Source: an uncultured Dehalococcoidia bacterium
GTDB taxonomy: Bacteria; Chloroflexota; Dehalococcoidia; Lucifugimonadales; CATQGZ01
NCBI GenBank assembly: GCA_958295685.1
Contig: OY282365.1
Span: forward strand, 2,356,001 to 2,420,000
Direction of reading: 5' to 3'
DNA: 64,000 nucleotides
The translations under genes were made by a program, and so were the position numbers. How positions within the stretch are numbered: the first letter of the stretch is position 1; each line of letters opens with the position of its first letter. Positions 15,965-24,949 of this stretch are shown here, piece by piece. The notes under the pieces were generated by a model. It was not told the origin of the DNA, made no database searches, and was given only the letters and a program-made list of their open reading frames with translations.

Positions 15965-17147
15965 ACGATTCGCTCGGGAACACCTCCAGGTTCTTGAGTC
16001 CCGAGCCCGTGTTGAGGATCAGTACCGTCTCGCTGTCGGAGAGGGCCCCCCGCTCCAGCAGTTTCGGGATGGCCGCGGTGGCCGCGGCGCCCTCCGGGCA
16101 GACGAAGATGCCCTCGAGCGAGGCCACCTTGCCGATCCACGACAGTATCTCCGAATCGGTCACCGTCTGGGCTCCGCCGCCGCTCTCGCGCAGGGCCCGC
16201 AGGATGAGGTAGTCGCCGATGGCGGCAGGAACCCTGATGCCGGGGGCCACGGTGCTCGCGCGGGGCCAGGGGTCGGCGAATTCGGCGCCCCTGTCGAATG
16301 CGCTGACGATGGGAGCGCAGCCCTCGGCCTGGACGCAGAACATCTTCGGGCGGCTGCCGTCGATCCATCCCAGCGCCTCCATTTCCTCGAACGCCTTCCA
16401 CATGCCCACGATGCCCGTGCCTCCGCCGGTCGGATATACGATGGCGTCCGGCAGGGTCCAGTTCATCTGCTCGGCTATCTCGTATCCCATCGTCTTCTTG
16501 CCCTCGACGCGGTAGGGTTCCTGGAGGGTGGAGACGTCGAACAGGCCGTGCTCGGCAGCCTCGCGGCGCGCCAGGAGTCCGGCGTCGCCGATCAGTCCGT
16601 CGACGAGGCGCAGTCGGGCGCCCGCGACGGCTGCCTCCTGCATGTTCGCCTCCGGGGCGTCCTGCGGCATGAACACGCGGGCTTCCATGCCCGCCCTCGC
16701 CGCGTATGCCGCCAGGGCGCCCGCCGCGTTCCCGGCCGATGGCATCGTCAGCCGGTTCAGGCCGAGCTCCCGGGATCTGGAGACCGCCGCCGACAGGCCT
16801 CTTGCCTTGAACGACGCCGTGGGGTTCAACCCTTCGTCCTTGAGAAGCAGCCGCTCGACGTTCATCTCGCGGCCCAGGCGGTTCACGGCGTGGAGCGGCG
16901 TGAACCCCTCACCCAGGCTCACCACGTTCTCCTCGTCCCGGACCGGCATCATCTCGAAGTAGCGCCACATGTCGGGCCGCCTGCCTCGGAGCGCCTCTCT
17001 GGAGAAGCCGGCCGCCGCAGCGTCCAGGTCATACCTGGCATAGAGCACCTTCCCGCAGTCGGCGCAGACGCGGTGGGGCTCGTCGGCCGAGAAGCGCGAG
17101 CCGCAGCAGGTACATTCGAGGTGGTCCAGGCAACTAATCATCGTCAT
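15957..17147 (-). CDS. thrC: Threonine synthase-like PLP enzyme
   Basis: Fold-type II PLP enzyme, 396 residues, most like threonine synthase, which converts O-phosphohomoserine to threonine. An N-terminal zinc-ribbon-like segment (CTCCG and CADCG) precedes the catalytic domain, as in many archaeal and bacterial ThrC proteins. The PLP lysine is in LNPTASFKARGL; the glycine-rich phosphate cup is YPTGGGTGIVGMW; SAGNAAGALA is the Asn loop. It is a single-gene unit, convergent with the gene at 14648 and divergent from 17664. A related PLP lyase function cannot be excluded. Confidence 0.82.
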   Translation of the reverse strand: MTMISCLDHLECTCCGSRFSADEPHRVCADCGKVLYARYDLDAAAAGFSREALRGRRPDMWRYFEMMPVRDEENVVSLGEGFTPLHAVNRLGREMNVERLLLKDEGLNPTASFKARGLSAAVSRSRELGLNRLTMPSAGNAAGALAAYAARAGMEARVFMPQDAPEANMQEAAVAGARLRLVDGLIGDAGLLARREAAEHGLFDVSTLQEPYRVEGKKTMGYEIAEQMNWTLPDAIVYPTGGGTGIVGMWKAFEEMEALGWIDGSRPKMFCVQAEGCAPIVSAFDRGAEFADPWPRASTVAPGIRVPAAIGDYLILRALRESGGGAQTVTDSEILSWIGKVASLEGIFVCPEGAAATAAIPKLLERGALSDSETVLILNTGSGLKNLEVFPSESSI

Positions 17148-17194
17148 GTGAGAGGGCTGCTATCCTCTGCCGTTCTTTGGGCTGCCTGGGGTGA

Positions 17195-17448
17195 TTTTTG
17201 CCGAAAGTGTCACATTTTGGGGCATTTTCGTAGCTGAGAGGGCCGATTTTGCCTGACACTATGTGACACTCATGGGACACTTATGTGACGCTTATGTGAC
17301 ACTCACGTGACACTAATGTGACACTATGTGACACTTTTGTGACAGTCGCTTCAGGAGTCCTGCGGGCTGGTCGTGGAGATGGCTGGCTGTTGTCATGGGG
17401 ATACCGTAGCACAGTGGTTCGGTGTCTGTCAAGGATTGTCAGGATTGG
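17195..17448 (+). repeat. Interspersed repeat copy A with phased TGTGACACT array
   Basis: A ~250-bp non-coding unit in the divergent region between the thrC-like gene and the second GSA-aminomutase-like gene. It holds a conserved left part (CGTAGCTGAGAGGGCCGATT), then nine 10-11-bp units of the type TATGTGACACT (17254-17346), then CGCTTCAGGAGTCCTGCGGG and a right end AGGATTGTCAGGATTG. The same blocks recur at 29276-29522 with six units. Unit length near one helical turn suggests a protein-binding array; this is inference. The rest of the 516-base gap holds the promoter at 17593-17620. Confidence 0.8.
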
Positions 17449-17592
17449 GAGGCGCGGGGGGATTCGCGGGTAACAGTTACATTCGCGGGTTGCCTTTTAC
17501 ACGTTGGGGCGGCTGTTTGTCTGGAAGGCGCTTGGGCTGGGGACGCGCTGATGACATGATAATAATGGCTGCCGAAGGAGGGGGCGCGGGCG

Positions 17593-17620
17593 TTGCGTGC
17601 CTCGGCTCCGGGGATATAAT
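17593..17620 (+). promoter_or_regulatory. Sigma-70-type promoter for the second GSA-aminomutase-like gene
   Basis: A perfect -10 TATAAT (17615-17620) lies 16 bases after a weak -35 TTGCGT (17593-17598). Transcription would start near 17627, leaving a 37-base leader before the ATG at 17664. Confidence 0.6.
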
Positions 17621-17663
17621 ACGCAGCACGTTCATCAGCCGCCCAGGGCAAGAGGTGAGGGAC

Positions 17664-18992
17664 ATGGTTACCGCAATCGAGCAGCAGTACATCGACACGC
17701 ACCCCGGCTCCGCCGAGAGGCATGCGACGGCTAGGGGGCTGTTCCCGGACGGGGTAACCCACGACACGCGCCGCCTGAAGCCGTTCCCGATCTACGCGAC
17801 GCACGGGCTGGGTCCTCACAAGTGGGACGTGGATGGGAACCGGCTGATTGACTACTACACCGGGCACGGCTCGCTGATTCTGGGGCACTCGCACCCCGAC
17901 ATCGTCGAGGCGGTCACCACGCAGATGGCGAGGGGCACGCATCTGAGCGCGTCCACAGATCTGGAGATCCGGTGGGGGCAGGCGGTGGTGGACCTGGTGC
18001 CCTGCGCCGAGAAGGTGCGTTTCCAGAGCTCCGGGACCGAGGCGACGCTCATGGCGTTCCGGATGGTCAGGGCCTACACGGGCAAGACGAAGATCATCAA
18101 GTTCGAGGATCACTTCCACGGCTGGCACGACTACGCGATGGCCGGCAACTCCGTGCTCGGCGGCATACCTGAGGAGACCCTCAGCACGATGATCGTGCTG
18201 CCGCCCAACGACATATCCCTGGTCGAGAGGACGCTGTCCCAGGACGACGACGTGGCCGCCGTGATCCTGGAGCCGACCGGTTCACACATGGGCCACCACG
18301 CGGTCACGCCCGAGTTCGTGCTGGGCCTCCGGGAGGTCACCGAGCGCTATGGCGCGGCGCTGATATTCGACGAGGTGGTGACCGGCTTCCGCACGTCCAA
18401 GGGCGGGGCGCAGGAGTACTACGGCATCATGCCCGACATGTGCACGATGGCCAAGATATTGGGCGGCGGCCTTCCGGGAGGCGCGGTCGCTGGGAGGGCT
18501 GAGATCATCAACATGATCGAGATGACGGGCGACCCGGAGCACGACAGCCGCAGGCGGGTGCAGCACAACGGCACCTTCAACGCGAATCCGCTGTCGGCGG
18601 CGGCTGGGATCAAGGCGCTGGAGCTGGTGGCGAACACGCCGGTCAACGACACGGCCAACGCGATGGCCGCCCGGCTGAAGGACGGCCTGAACGACATGCT
18701 GTCGCGCAGCGAGGTTCCCGGCTGCGCGTCGGGCGTCGCGTCGGCGATCTTCCTGCGCCTGGGGGTGGACCACGAGTGCGACCGGAGCGTGTGCATCCTC
18801 TCTCCCGAGGACACCGCGGTCATCGACGACGCGGAGCGAAAGAACCAGCTGGAGCTTGCCATGATGAACCACGGTGTGCACTCCGGCAACAGGTTCATCG
18901 TCATGTCGGTGCACACGGAGGAGGACATCGACCTGACCGTCGAGGCGGCGGAGAGGTCGGTGAACGACCTGCGGAAGCAGGGGCTGGTGTAG
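17664..18992 (+). CDS. Class III aminotransferase, glutamate-1-semialdehyde aminomutase-like (paralogue 2)
   Basis: 442 residues, paralogue of the gene at 14648, with the same motif positions: SSGTEATLMAFRMVRAYTG, HFHGWHDY, DEVVTGFR (D236) and TMAKILGGGLPGG with Schiff-base lysine K264. It also has the unusual cysteine motif GVDHECDRSVC where the first copy has GVECGCGGDIC. GAGGTGAGGG precedes the chosen ATG; longer upstream frames run through repeat and promoter sequence. Reaction is PLP amino-group transfer or mutase; the substrate is unknown. Its own promoter suggests independent regulation. Confidence 0.84.
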   Translation: MVTAIEQQYIDTHPGSAERHATARGLFPDGVTHDTRRLKPFPIYATHGLGPHKWDVDGNRLIDYYTGHGSLILGHSHPDIVEAVTTQMARGTHLSASTDLEIRWGQAVVDLVPCAEKVRFQSSGTEATLMAFRMVRAYTGKTKIIKFEDHFHGWHDYAMAGNSVLGGIPEETLSTMIVLPPNDISLVERTLSQDDDVAAVILEPTGSHMGHHAVTPEFVLGLREVTERYGAALIFDEVVTGFRTSKGGAQEYYGIMPDMCTMAKILGGGLPGGAVAGRAEIINMIEMTGDPEHDSRRRVQHNGTFNANPLSAAAGIKALELVANTPVNDTANAMAARLKDGLNDMLSRSEVPGCASGVASAIFLRLGVDHECDRSVCILSPEDTAVIDDAERKNQLELAMMNHGVHSGNRFIVMSVHTEEDIDLTVEAAERSVNDLRKQGLV

Positions 18993-19024
18993 AGGGCAGG
19001 TCATGGCTCCCAATACGATGAGCG

Positions 19025-21667
19025 ATGACTTTAGATCAATCGCCAGTAACACGAGGCAGAGCAGATATGTATGAAGCGATTCGCAACCTCCTTCGCAGTT
19101 CCGAATTCTCTGTCATGGAGACCGTCGAGGTTCCGGGACGGCCTGCTCAGTACGAAAAGGTGCCGAGCTTCCTGTTTGACTCAGAGGTCGGTGATTACCT
19201 GAATCGGTGGTCTCGCGGAGTTGGTTCGGAACAGCCTGGCATATGGGCTCACCAGGCACAGGCGCTCGAAAGACTCGGACGCGGTGAGAACGTCGTAGTT
19301 TCCACTGGAACCGCGTCCGGCAAGAGCCTCGTGTTCCGTGCGCTCGCCTTGCATAAGATACTGCTTGATCCTTCGAGCAAGGTGGTCGTGTTCTATCCGC
19401 TCAGGGCACTTGTGGCCGACCAGCTACGGGGCTGGAGAGAAATGTGTCGGGGGCTCGGATTCGAGGAGGATGTTGTTGGACGAATAGACGGTTCTGTGTC
19501 CACCAGTGATCGAGACGACATATTACAGCAGTCACGCATCCTTATCATGACGCCTGACGTGTGCCAGGCATGGCTTATGTCACGCCTGGCCATGCCTGCA
19601 ATCAAGGGTTTCATAGGTTCACTCTCAACGCTGGTGATGGACGAGGCTCATACGCTGGAGGGAGTTTTTGGAAGCAACTTCGCGTTCCTGATCCGACGGT
19701 TGATCGCCGCGCGCAATCATGTACTCAGAGGCGAAACCAGAGTCACGCCACTTCAGCTTGTTGCCGCCACTGCAACGATTTCAAACCCGGGAGAGCACAT
19801 GAAGAAGCTCACGGGTGCGGAGTTTACGGCTATTGACCACAAGGTTGACGGTGCACAGCGTTACGAACGTATCGTGGCACACGTGGCATCACCAGAGGGC
19901 GAGGAACTCAAGATTGCGAAAGACTTGCATCACTGGGCGATCACCAAAGGACAGGATGGCGCGTTCATAACGTTCATGGATTCGCGGAAGGGTGTTGAGG
20001 CTCTGGCCACGGCCACTCAGAAGGGGCTGGAAGAACTTCTCGACGATCCCGCAGTAGCTTCATACCGTGGCGGATTCACGTCTAGCGATCGACAGAGCAT
20101 CGAAAGGCAACTCCGCTCCGGGGACCTCAAGGGGGTAGTATCGACATCAGCACTGGAACTGGGAATCGATTTCCCTAACCTGCGTGTCGGATTTAGCGTG
20201 GACCTGCCACCGACACGCAAGGCATACCGACAGCGCCTGGGGCGTGTTGGCCGCAACGGGCCGGGAGCATTTGTAGTGATTGGTCCTCCTAATATGTTCC
20301 AACGATACGGCACGTCTTTGCGGGAATATCACGACATGTCAGTGGAGCCGTCCTACCTTTATCTCGACAATCGGTTCATGCAGTTTGCTCATGGGCGGTG
20401 TCTCGCTGACGAAAGGGAAGCGCTTGCGGCCTCTGCGAGCCTGCCAACTCATGTGGATTGGCCAAGCGGTTTCAGCGACACTTACGCGGCAGCCAAGCCT
20501 GGAGGAAGCCGCCCCACTGAGTTCGATGCCATCGCAGAACTCGGGGGCGACACGCCTCAGCTAAACTATCCTCTTCGCAATGTTGGTGAGACGAGCTTCG
20601 ACATCAAACTTCATGAGAACCTTGGCAAGTTGGGGGATGCTACCCAGTCGCAAGCACTGCGGGAGTGTTATCCGGGTGCCGCCTACTTCCACATGATGAA
20701 ACCCTACGAAGTCACGTCATGGCAAACGGGCGCCTTCATACCGTTTATCCGAGTTAAACATGGAATTCCCGGCCGCTCGACAAAACCTCGGATAACGACA
20801 TGGATATCCGCAGAAATTACAGCAGCCGGACTCATTGAAGGCAACCTACTCAAGGGTGATAATGGTTTTCTTGCCGAGTGCCAGATGCAGATCACGGAAC
20901 AGGTCAACGGCTACACGGATGGGAAGACCGGCGAGTTCCGATCGTATCGGGAGCTACAACAGCACAACCCCAACATGAAGGCTCGTTCACGGAACTTTCG
21001 AACGAGTGGGGTTGTGCTTTGCGTAGAAGCAGACTGGTTCAAGTGTGCCACCGTGAAGACGGTGGTTTCTGACAGGTTGCGAGAGGTGTTCACACACGAG
21101 TACAGCGTGTTGCCGCAAGACGTGGGTTCGGCCGCAACCCACATCACGGTTCGTGACAGCGATGGCAGGGCATGGCGGGGAGGTTGTATCGCGATATTCG
21201 ACGAGACTTACGGCAGCCTGCGCCTCACTGAAAACCTGTACGTGGAATTCAAAAGCATTCTTAAACGCCTGTCAGTCGCCGCAAGTACCGAAGATGACAT
21301 AGATGAGTCCGTCGTCGCCCGGATTTATAAAGAAGTGTCAGGATTCTCCCACCAAAGACCCCTGCGTGGTACCGACATGCGAGAGCATCCTAGTGGCTAC
21401 GAGCAGGTCTTCAGCAAAGGGTCACGGGTGTGCTACCGGTTGCAAGGTTCCATCGCCACCGACGTAGAGGTCATCCAGCCGACCCTAATAGACGGGAGGC
21501 TCATGTATCAGGTGAAGGCATATACGAGGCGAGGAGAGCCCCCTTTGCTTGATTGGATCCCAGCATCGTCCGTCGAGCCGACTGCTGACACGGACGCTTG
21601 GGAATACAAATGGTGGAATCGCGAAACGCAGACCTACGAGGATCCGCCCGATGGTGACGAGTCATAA
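19025..21667 (+). CDS. DEAH-box superfamily 2 helicase (MrfA/YprA-like)
   Basis: 880-residue SF2 helicase. Q-like WAHQAQALERL, Walker A STGTASGKS (93-101), Ia FYPLRALVADQ, DEAH (206-209), motif III ATATIS, motif V TSALELGIDFP and motif VI QRLGRVGRNG are all present. The region GGCIAIFDETYGSLRL resembles the DUF1998 domain of MrfA/Hrq1-type helicases, but I see no four-cysteine cluster that such domains usually carry. An SH3-like C-terminal stretch follows. By eye the gene is richer in A/T and uses codons unlike its neighbours, suggesting transfer. Its 3' end overlaps trxB by 17 bases. It may act in DNA repair or defence; no partner gene adjoins it. Confidence 0.85.
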   Translation: MTLDQSPVTRGRADMYEAIRNLLRSSEFSVMETVEVPGRPAQYEKVPSFLFDSEVGDYLNRWSRGVGSEQPGIWAHQAQALERLGRGENVVVSTGTASGKSLVFRALALHKILLDPSSKVVVFYPLRALVADQLRGWREMCRGLGFEEDVVGRIDGSVSTSDRDDILQQSRILIMTPDVCQAWLMSRLAMPAIKGFIGSLSTLVMDEAHTLEGVFGSNFAFLIRRLIAARNHVLRGETRVTPLQLVAATATISNPGEHMKKLTGAEFTAIDHKVDGAQRYERIVAHVASPEGEELKIAKDLHHWAITKGQDGAFITFMDSRKGVEALATATQKGLEELLDDPAVASYRGGFTSSDRQSIERQLRSGDLKGVVSTSALELGIDFPNLRVGFSVDLPPTRKAYRQRLGRVGRNGPGAFVVIGPPNMFQRYGTSLREYHDMSVEPSYLYLDNRFMQFAHGRCLADEREALAASASLPTHVDWPSGFSDTYAAAKPGGSRPTEFDAIAELGGDTPQLNYPLRNVGETSFDIKLHENLGKLGDATQSQALRECYPGAAYFHMMKPYEVTSWQTGAFIPFIRVKHGIPGRSTKPRITTWISAEITAAGLIEGNLLKGDNGFLAECQMQITEQVNGYTDGKTGEFRSYRELQQHNPNMKARSRNFRTSGVVLCVEADWFKCATVKTVVSDRLREVFTHEYSVLPQDVGSAATHITVRDSDGRAWRGGCIAIFDETYGSLRLTENLYVEFKSILKRLSVAASTEDDIDESVVARIYKEVSGFSHQRPLRGTDMREHPSGYEQVFSKGSRVCYRLQGSIATDVEVIQPTLIDGRLMYQVKAYTRRGEPPLLDWIPASSVEPTADTDAWEYKWWNRETQTYEDPPDGDES

Positions 21668-22601
21668 GCGCGACTTGGTGATAGTCGGCGGGGGGCTTGC
21701 CGGGATGACGGCTGGGCTGTACGCGAGCCGGGCCGGGCTGGATACGGCGCTGCTGGAGCGGCTGATGGTCGGAGGGCAGATCATCAACGCGCACGTGGTC
21801 GAGAACTTTCCCGGGTTCCCGGAGGGCATATCGGGGGCCGACCTGACGGCGCTGGTTCAGGAGCAGTCGATGCGCTGGGGGCTGGAGGTCGAGCTCGAGG
21901 AGGCGACCGGTCTGCGCCGGAACGGGGCCGGGTGGACGGTGGAGACATACGGTGGCGAGGTCGAAGCGCGGGCGGTGATCATCGCTGGGGGCTCCACGCT
22001 CAGGCGGCTCGGCGTTCCCGGCGAGGCGGAGAAGCACGGCGCGGGCGTCTCTTACTGTGCGACCTGCGATGGCGCGTTCTTCAAGGGCCAGGTGGTGGGA
22101 GTGGTCGGGGGCGGTGACTCGGCGCTGGACGAGGCGATGGTGCTGACCGAGTTCGCGTCTAGGGTCGTCGTCTTTCATCGGGGCGAGGGCTTCGAAGGCC
22201 AGCAGGTCCTGCAGGACCGGGCGCTGTCCCACCCGAAGATCGAGGTTAGGTGGAACACGGTGGTGACCGCCGTGCTGGGCGATTCCGAGGTGGAGGGCGT
22301 GAGCGTCACCGAGGCTGCGTCGGGCGAGACCTCCCGCGTCGACCTGCGGGGGTTGTTCATCTACGTCGGCCTCGATCCGAACACCGAGTGGCTGCGGGGC
22401 CTTCTGCCGCTCGACAAGGGAGGGCACGCGCCGACCGACGTGTGGATGCGGACGCCGCTGCGCGGTGTGCTCGCCGTCGGGGACATCCGCCGTCACTCGG
22501 CGGCGCAGTTGGTGACCTCCGCGGGCGACGGGGCGACTGCCGCCATTGCCGCGCGGAGGTATCTGGAGAGTGGCGAGTGGCCGGAGGGGTCGACTTCGTA
22601 G
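21651..22601 (+). CDS. trxB: Thioredoxin-disulfide reductase family flavoprotein
   Basis: 316-residue FAD/NADPH oxidoreductase of the TrxB family, which reduces thioredoxin or a related protein. FAD-binding GGGLAGMTAGLYASRAG is at residues 13-29; the redox pair is CATC in SYCATCDGAFF; NADPH-binding VVGGGDSALDEA follows; the C-terminal FAD motif is GVLAVGDIR. ATG at 21651 overlaps the helicase gene's 3' end by 17 bases, so the two could be co-transcribed, though base composition changes sharply at the junction. Confidence 0.9.
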   Translation: MVTSHKRDLVIVGGGLAGMTAGLYASRAGLDTALLERLMVGGQIINAHVVENFPGFPEGISGADLTALVQEQSMRWGLEVELEEATGLRRNGAGWTVETYGGEVEARAVIIAGGSTLRRLGVPGEAEKHGAGVSYCATCDGAFFKGQVVGVVGGGDSALDEAMVLTEFASRVVVFHRGEGFEGQQVLQDRALSHPKIEVRWNTVVTAVLGDSEVEGVSVTEAASGETSRVDLRGLFIYVGLDPNTEWLRGLLPLDKGGHAPTDVWMRTPLRGVLAVGDIRRHSAAQLVTSAGDGATAAIAARRYLESGEWPEGSTS

Positions 22602-22604
22602 CGC

Positions 22605-23615
22605 CTACTCGATATCGAACACGGTCTGGACGTTGAGGCGCAGTTCCAGTTCGCCGCCGCTGATCGAGGTCACTTTGGCGGCGGCCGCGGGCATTGCAGC
22701 ATACTCGAAGAGGGAGTCGGATCGGGCTACGGGGCCTCCGCCCGACTCGCTGATGAAGACCATCCGCCCGAGGGTGACGCCCGCCAGGTCCGCGAAGTGG
22801 CGCGCCTTGGTGAGCGCGTCGTCGACTGCCAGCTTGCGCAGCTGGACGGCGTAGGGCGAGTCGTCCTCGACGGTGAATCTGAGGCCGTCGATCCGGGTGG
22901 CGTCCCCGCCGGCCGCCGCGACCTCGTCGATGACGGCGCCCACCGAGTCGAGGTCACGGATCCTGGCGGTCACCGTGTTGGTCACGACGTAGCCGACCAG
23001 CACCTGTGTCCGGGTTCTGGTTCCTGACTCCACGATCTCGGGGTACTCGTACTGCGGGCTAATGTTGAAGTATTGGGTCTGCACGTCGCGGTCCTGGATG
23101 CCGCGCCCGCTGAGGGCGTTGACGACGGCGTCCATCGCCGTGGATGCGTCGGCGAGGGTCTCCGAGACGGTCTCGCCCCGGGCCTCGACTCCGAGGCTGA
23201 GGATCGCCAGGTCCGGCTCCAGAGTGAGGGAGCCCTCGCCCGTCACCCATATGCCTGACTCGGAGCTGCCCGAGCTCGTCTGGGATTGCATAGCCTCTCC
23301 GTCCGGGCCGTCCTCGAACAGCATCCCCAGGAGCGGGGCTACCGACCCGATCATTGCGTCCAGATTGTCCAGCTCGTCCAGATCGCCGGGCGCGGACTTC
23401 TCGTACGGGTCATCGCCCATGCTTTTCACGGCTTCCATGCTTTCCATGTGCTCGGCTTCCATCACTTTCCAGTCGTCTTTGTCCAACCAGTCGTCTTTGT
23501 CCGGCCAGTCGTCTCTCTCCGAGATGATGAGCGCCGTGGCAATCGCGGTGGCGGCCCCGACCACCACCACCAGAGCCACAACGGCAACGACGGTCTTCAG
23601 CGTATTCTTGTCCAT
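22605..23615 (-). CDS. SIMPL-domain (DUF541) membrane-anchored protein
   Basis: 336 residues. One N-terminal transmembrane or signal segment (VVAVVALVVVVGAATAIATAL) is followed by a Asp/Lys/Trp-rich linker with tandem DDWxDKDDW units, then a SIMPL/DUF541 domain from about residue 120: ITVTGEG-type strand WVTGEGSLTLEPDLAILSLG, DVQTQYFNISPQYEY and a C-terminal FDIE. SIMPL proteins lie in the envelope and are linked to stress, but their biochemical role is unclear. It is the last of a minus-strand series after sigma and anti-sigma genes and has its own promoter candidate. ATG preceded by GGGAGG. Confidence 0.85.
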   Translation of the reverse strand: MDKNTLKTVVAVVALVVVVGAATAIATALIISERDDWPDKDDWLDKDDWKVMEAEHMESMEAVKSMGDDPYEKSAPGDLDELDNLDAMIGSVAPLLGMLFEDGPDGEAMQSQTSSGSSESGIWVTGEGSLTLEPDLAILSLGVEARGETVSETLADASTAMDAVVNALSGRGIQDRDVQTQYFNISPQYEYPEIVESGTRTRTQVLVGYVVTNTVTARIRDLDSVGAVIDEVAAAGGDATRIDGLRFTVEDDSPYAVQLRKLAVDDALTKARHFADLAGVTLGRMVFISESGGGPVARSDSLFEYAAMPAAAAKVTSISGGELELRLNVQTVFDIE

Positions 23616-23670
23616 CGGATGTCCCTCCCGAGCCTGCGCTTATATGCGGTCCGCGATCTGCCGTCCGCTC

Positions 23671-23698
23671 ATTATAATAAACGATTGGGCAGCCCAAT
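23671..23698 (-). promoter_or_regulatory. Promoter and palindrome upstream of the SIMPL gene
   Basis: A perfect -10 TATAAT (23671-23676) on the minus strand lies just downstream of the 7-bp inverted repeat ATTGGGC-T-GCCCAAT (23684-23698), which covers the -35 position. A repressor or activator site is plausible; the -35 itself (TTGGGC, 15-base spacing) is poor. Confidence 0.45.
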
Positions 23699-23752
23699 AA
23701 GTTCCCTCGCCCCTACCTGCCGTCAGCCGTCCTCGGTTGGGAGTATGGGAGG

Positions 23753-24949
23753 CTACCCTGCCCGGGTCGAGCGGCGGCGGAGCGCCCACAGCACGAGCGC
23801 GCCGGACAGAGCGGCAAGGGCCCCGAGTGCGGCGAGTGTTCCGACTCGCCACAGAGGGATGCCGTCGCCATCCTCGCCTGTGGGCGCCTCGACCTCGGCA
23901 GGCGCTGCCGCGGTGGGCCGAGGCGCCGGCGCGTCGGCGGGAGTCGCTGTGGCGGAGGGCGCGGCTTCGGGAGCGGCAGGAGGCGGTGGTTCACTTTCGA
24001 GCGCGGTCGCGGTCGTCGGCAACGGGGCCGGCGTGTCTGAGGGCGCGGCTTCGGGAGCGTCGGCAGGCGGCGGTTCACTTTCGAGCGCGGGCGGGGTCAT
24101 CGGCGTGGACTCGGACGGCGTTCCCACTGCCATAGCAATGCTCTCAGCGATGACCGTGGCTGCCGCGGTCGGTTGAGGCGCCAGCGCGTCGGCGGGTGCG
24201 GCTTCGGGAGCGGCAGGAGGCGGTGGTTCACTTTCGAGCGCGGTCGTCGGCAGCGGGGTCGGCGCGTCGGCAGGCGGCGGTTCGCTTTCGAGCGCGGTCG
24301 CGGTCGTCGGCAGCGGGGCAGGCATGGCCTTGGACGGCACCCCCACAGCCGCAGCAATACTCTCAGTGATGGCCGTGACTGCCGCGGCAGGCTGAGGCGT
24401 CTCCTTGACGCCCTCATCTTCCACGAGGACTTCGACGCTCATCTCGGCCACGACCTCTTTCTCCACCACCATCTCGCCGGGCGCCTCCACCTCTCTCACC
24501 ACCTCCTTGACAACCTCGACCGGCCTCTCGACCTCGACTGTTCCGACGACCTCCTTTTCCCCCTCCACCACCCTCTCGACCGGCGCATCACGGACGACGG
24601 CCTGTTGGGCAGGCGTGTCCGTGAAGAAGGCAGTCCTGGCGACGAGCGCGACGATCAGCACGGCCGCTATGGGGGCCGCCACGCCTGCGGCCCATACCAT
24701 CGGCTTGGACGAGCGCGCGGGCTCGGGTTCGCGGGTCAGCGCGAAGGATCGGGACGGTTCGACGCTGGGGAGGCTGGCGAGAAGGTTGACGGCTGCGCGG
24801 AGCGACGCGAGCTCGGCGCGGCACGACTCGCATCCTGCGAGGTGCGCCTCGATTCCTGCCCTCTGGGAGCGGCTGACCTGGCCGTCCAGGTAGGCGGACA
24901 GCAGACGTCTGAGTCCGGCGTGTCTCCGCGCCCTGAGGAAGCCGATCAT
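23753..24949 (-). CDS. Membrane anti-sigma factor with zinc-finger domain and repeat-rich extracytoplasmic part
   Basis: 398 residues. The N-terminus is a ZAS-type zinc-binding anti-sigma domain with H36, C40 and C43 (HLAGCESC). A transmembrane helix follows at about 85-108. The outer part has a Val/Glu-rich run (residues ~115-165), then repeated Pro-rich units of the type ALESEPPPADAP and PLPTT, and a second hydrophobic helix near the C-terminus followed by RRRS. ATG overlaps the sigma-factor stop (ATGA), the usual sigma/anti-sigma pairing. It should sequester the sigma factor at the membrane until a signal arrives. The repeat tract likely varies in length between strains. Confidence 0.85.
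   Translation of the reverse strand: MIGFLRARRHAGLRRLLSAYLDGQVSRSQRAGIEAHLAGCESCRAELASLRAAVNLLASLPSVEPSRSFALTREPEPARSSKPMVWAAGVAAPIAAVLIVALVARTAFFTDTPAQQAVVRDAPVERVVEGEKEVVGTVEVERPVEVVKEVVREVEAPGEMVVEKEVVAEMSVEVLVEDEGVKETPQPAAAVTAITESIAAAVGVPSKAMPAPLPTTATALESEPPPADAPTPLPTTALESEPPPPAAPEAAPADALAPQPTAAATVIAESIAMAVGTPSESTPMTPPALESEPPPADAPEAAPSDTPAPLPTTATALESEPPPPAAPEAAPSATATPADAPAPRPTAAAPAEVEAPTGEDGDGIPLWRVGTLAALGALAALSGALVLWALRRRSTRAG

Noticed and set aside
17254..17346. CRISPR-like array
   Set aside because: Units are 10-11 bases and contiguous, with no spacers of the right length and no cas genes; it is a simple tandem array.
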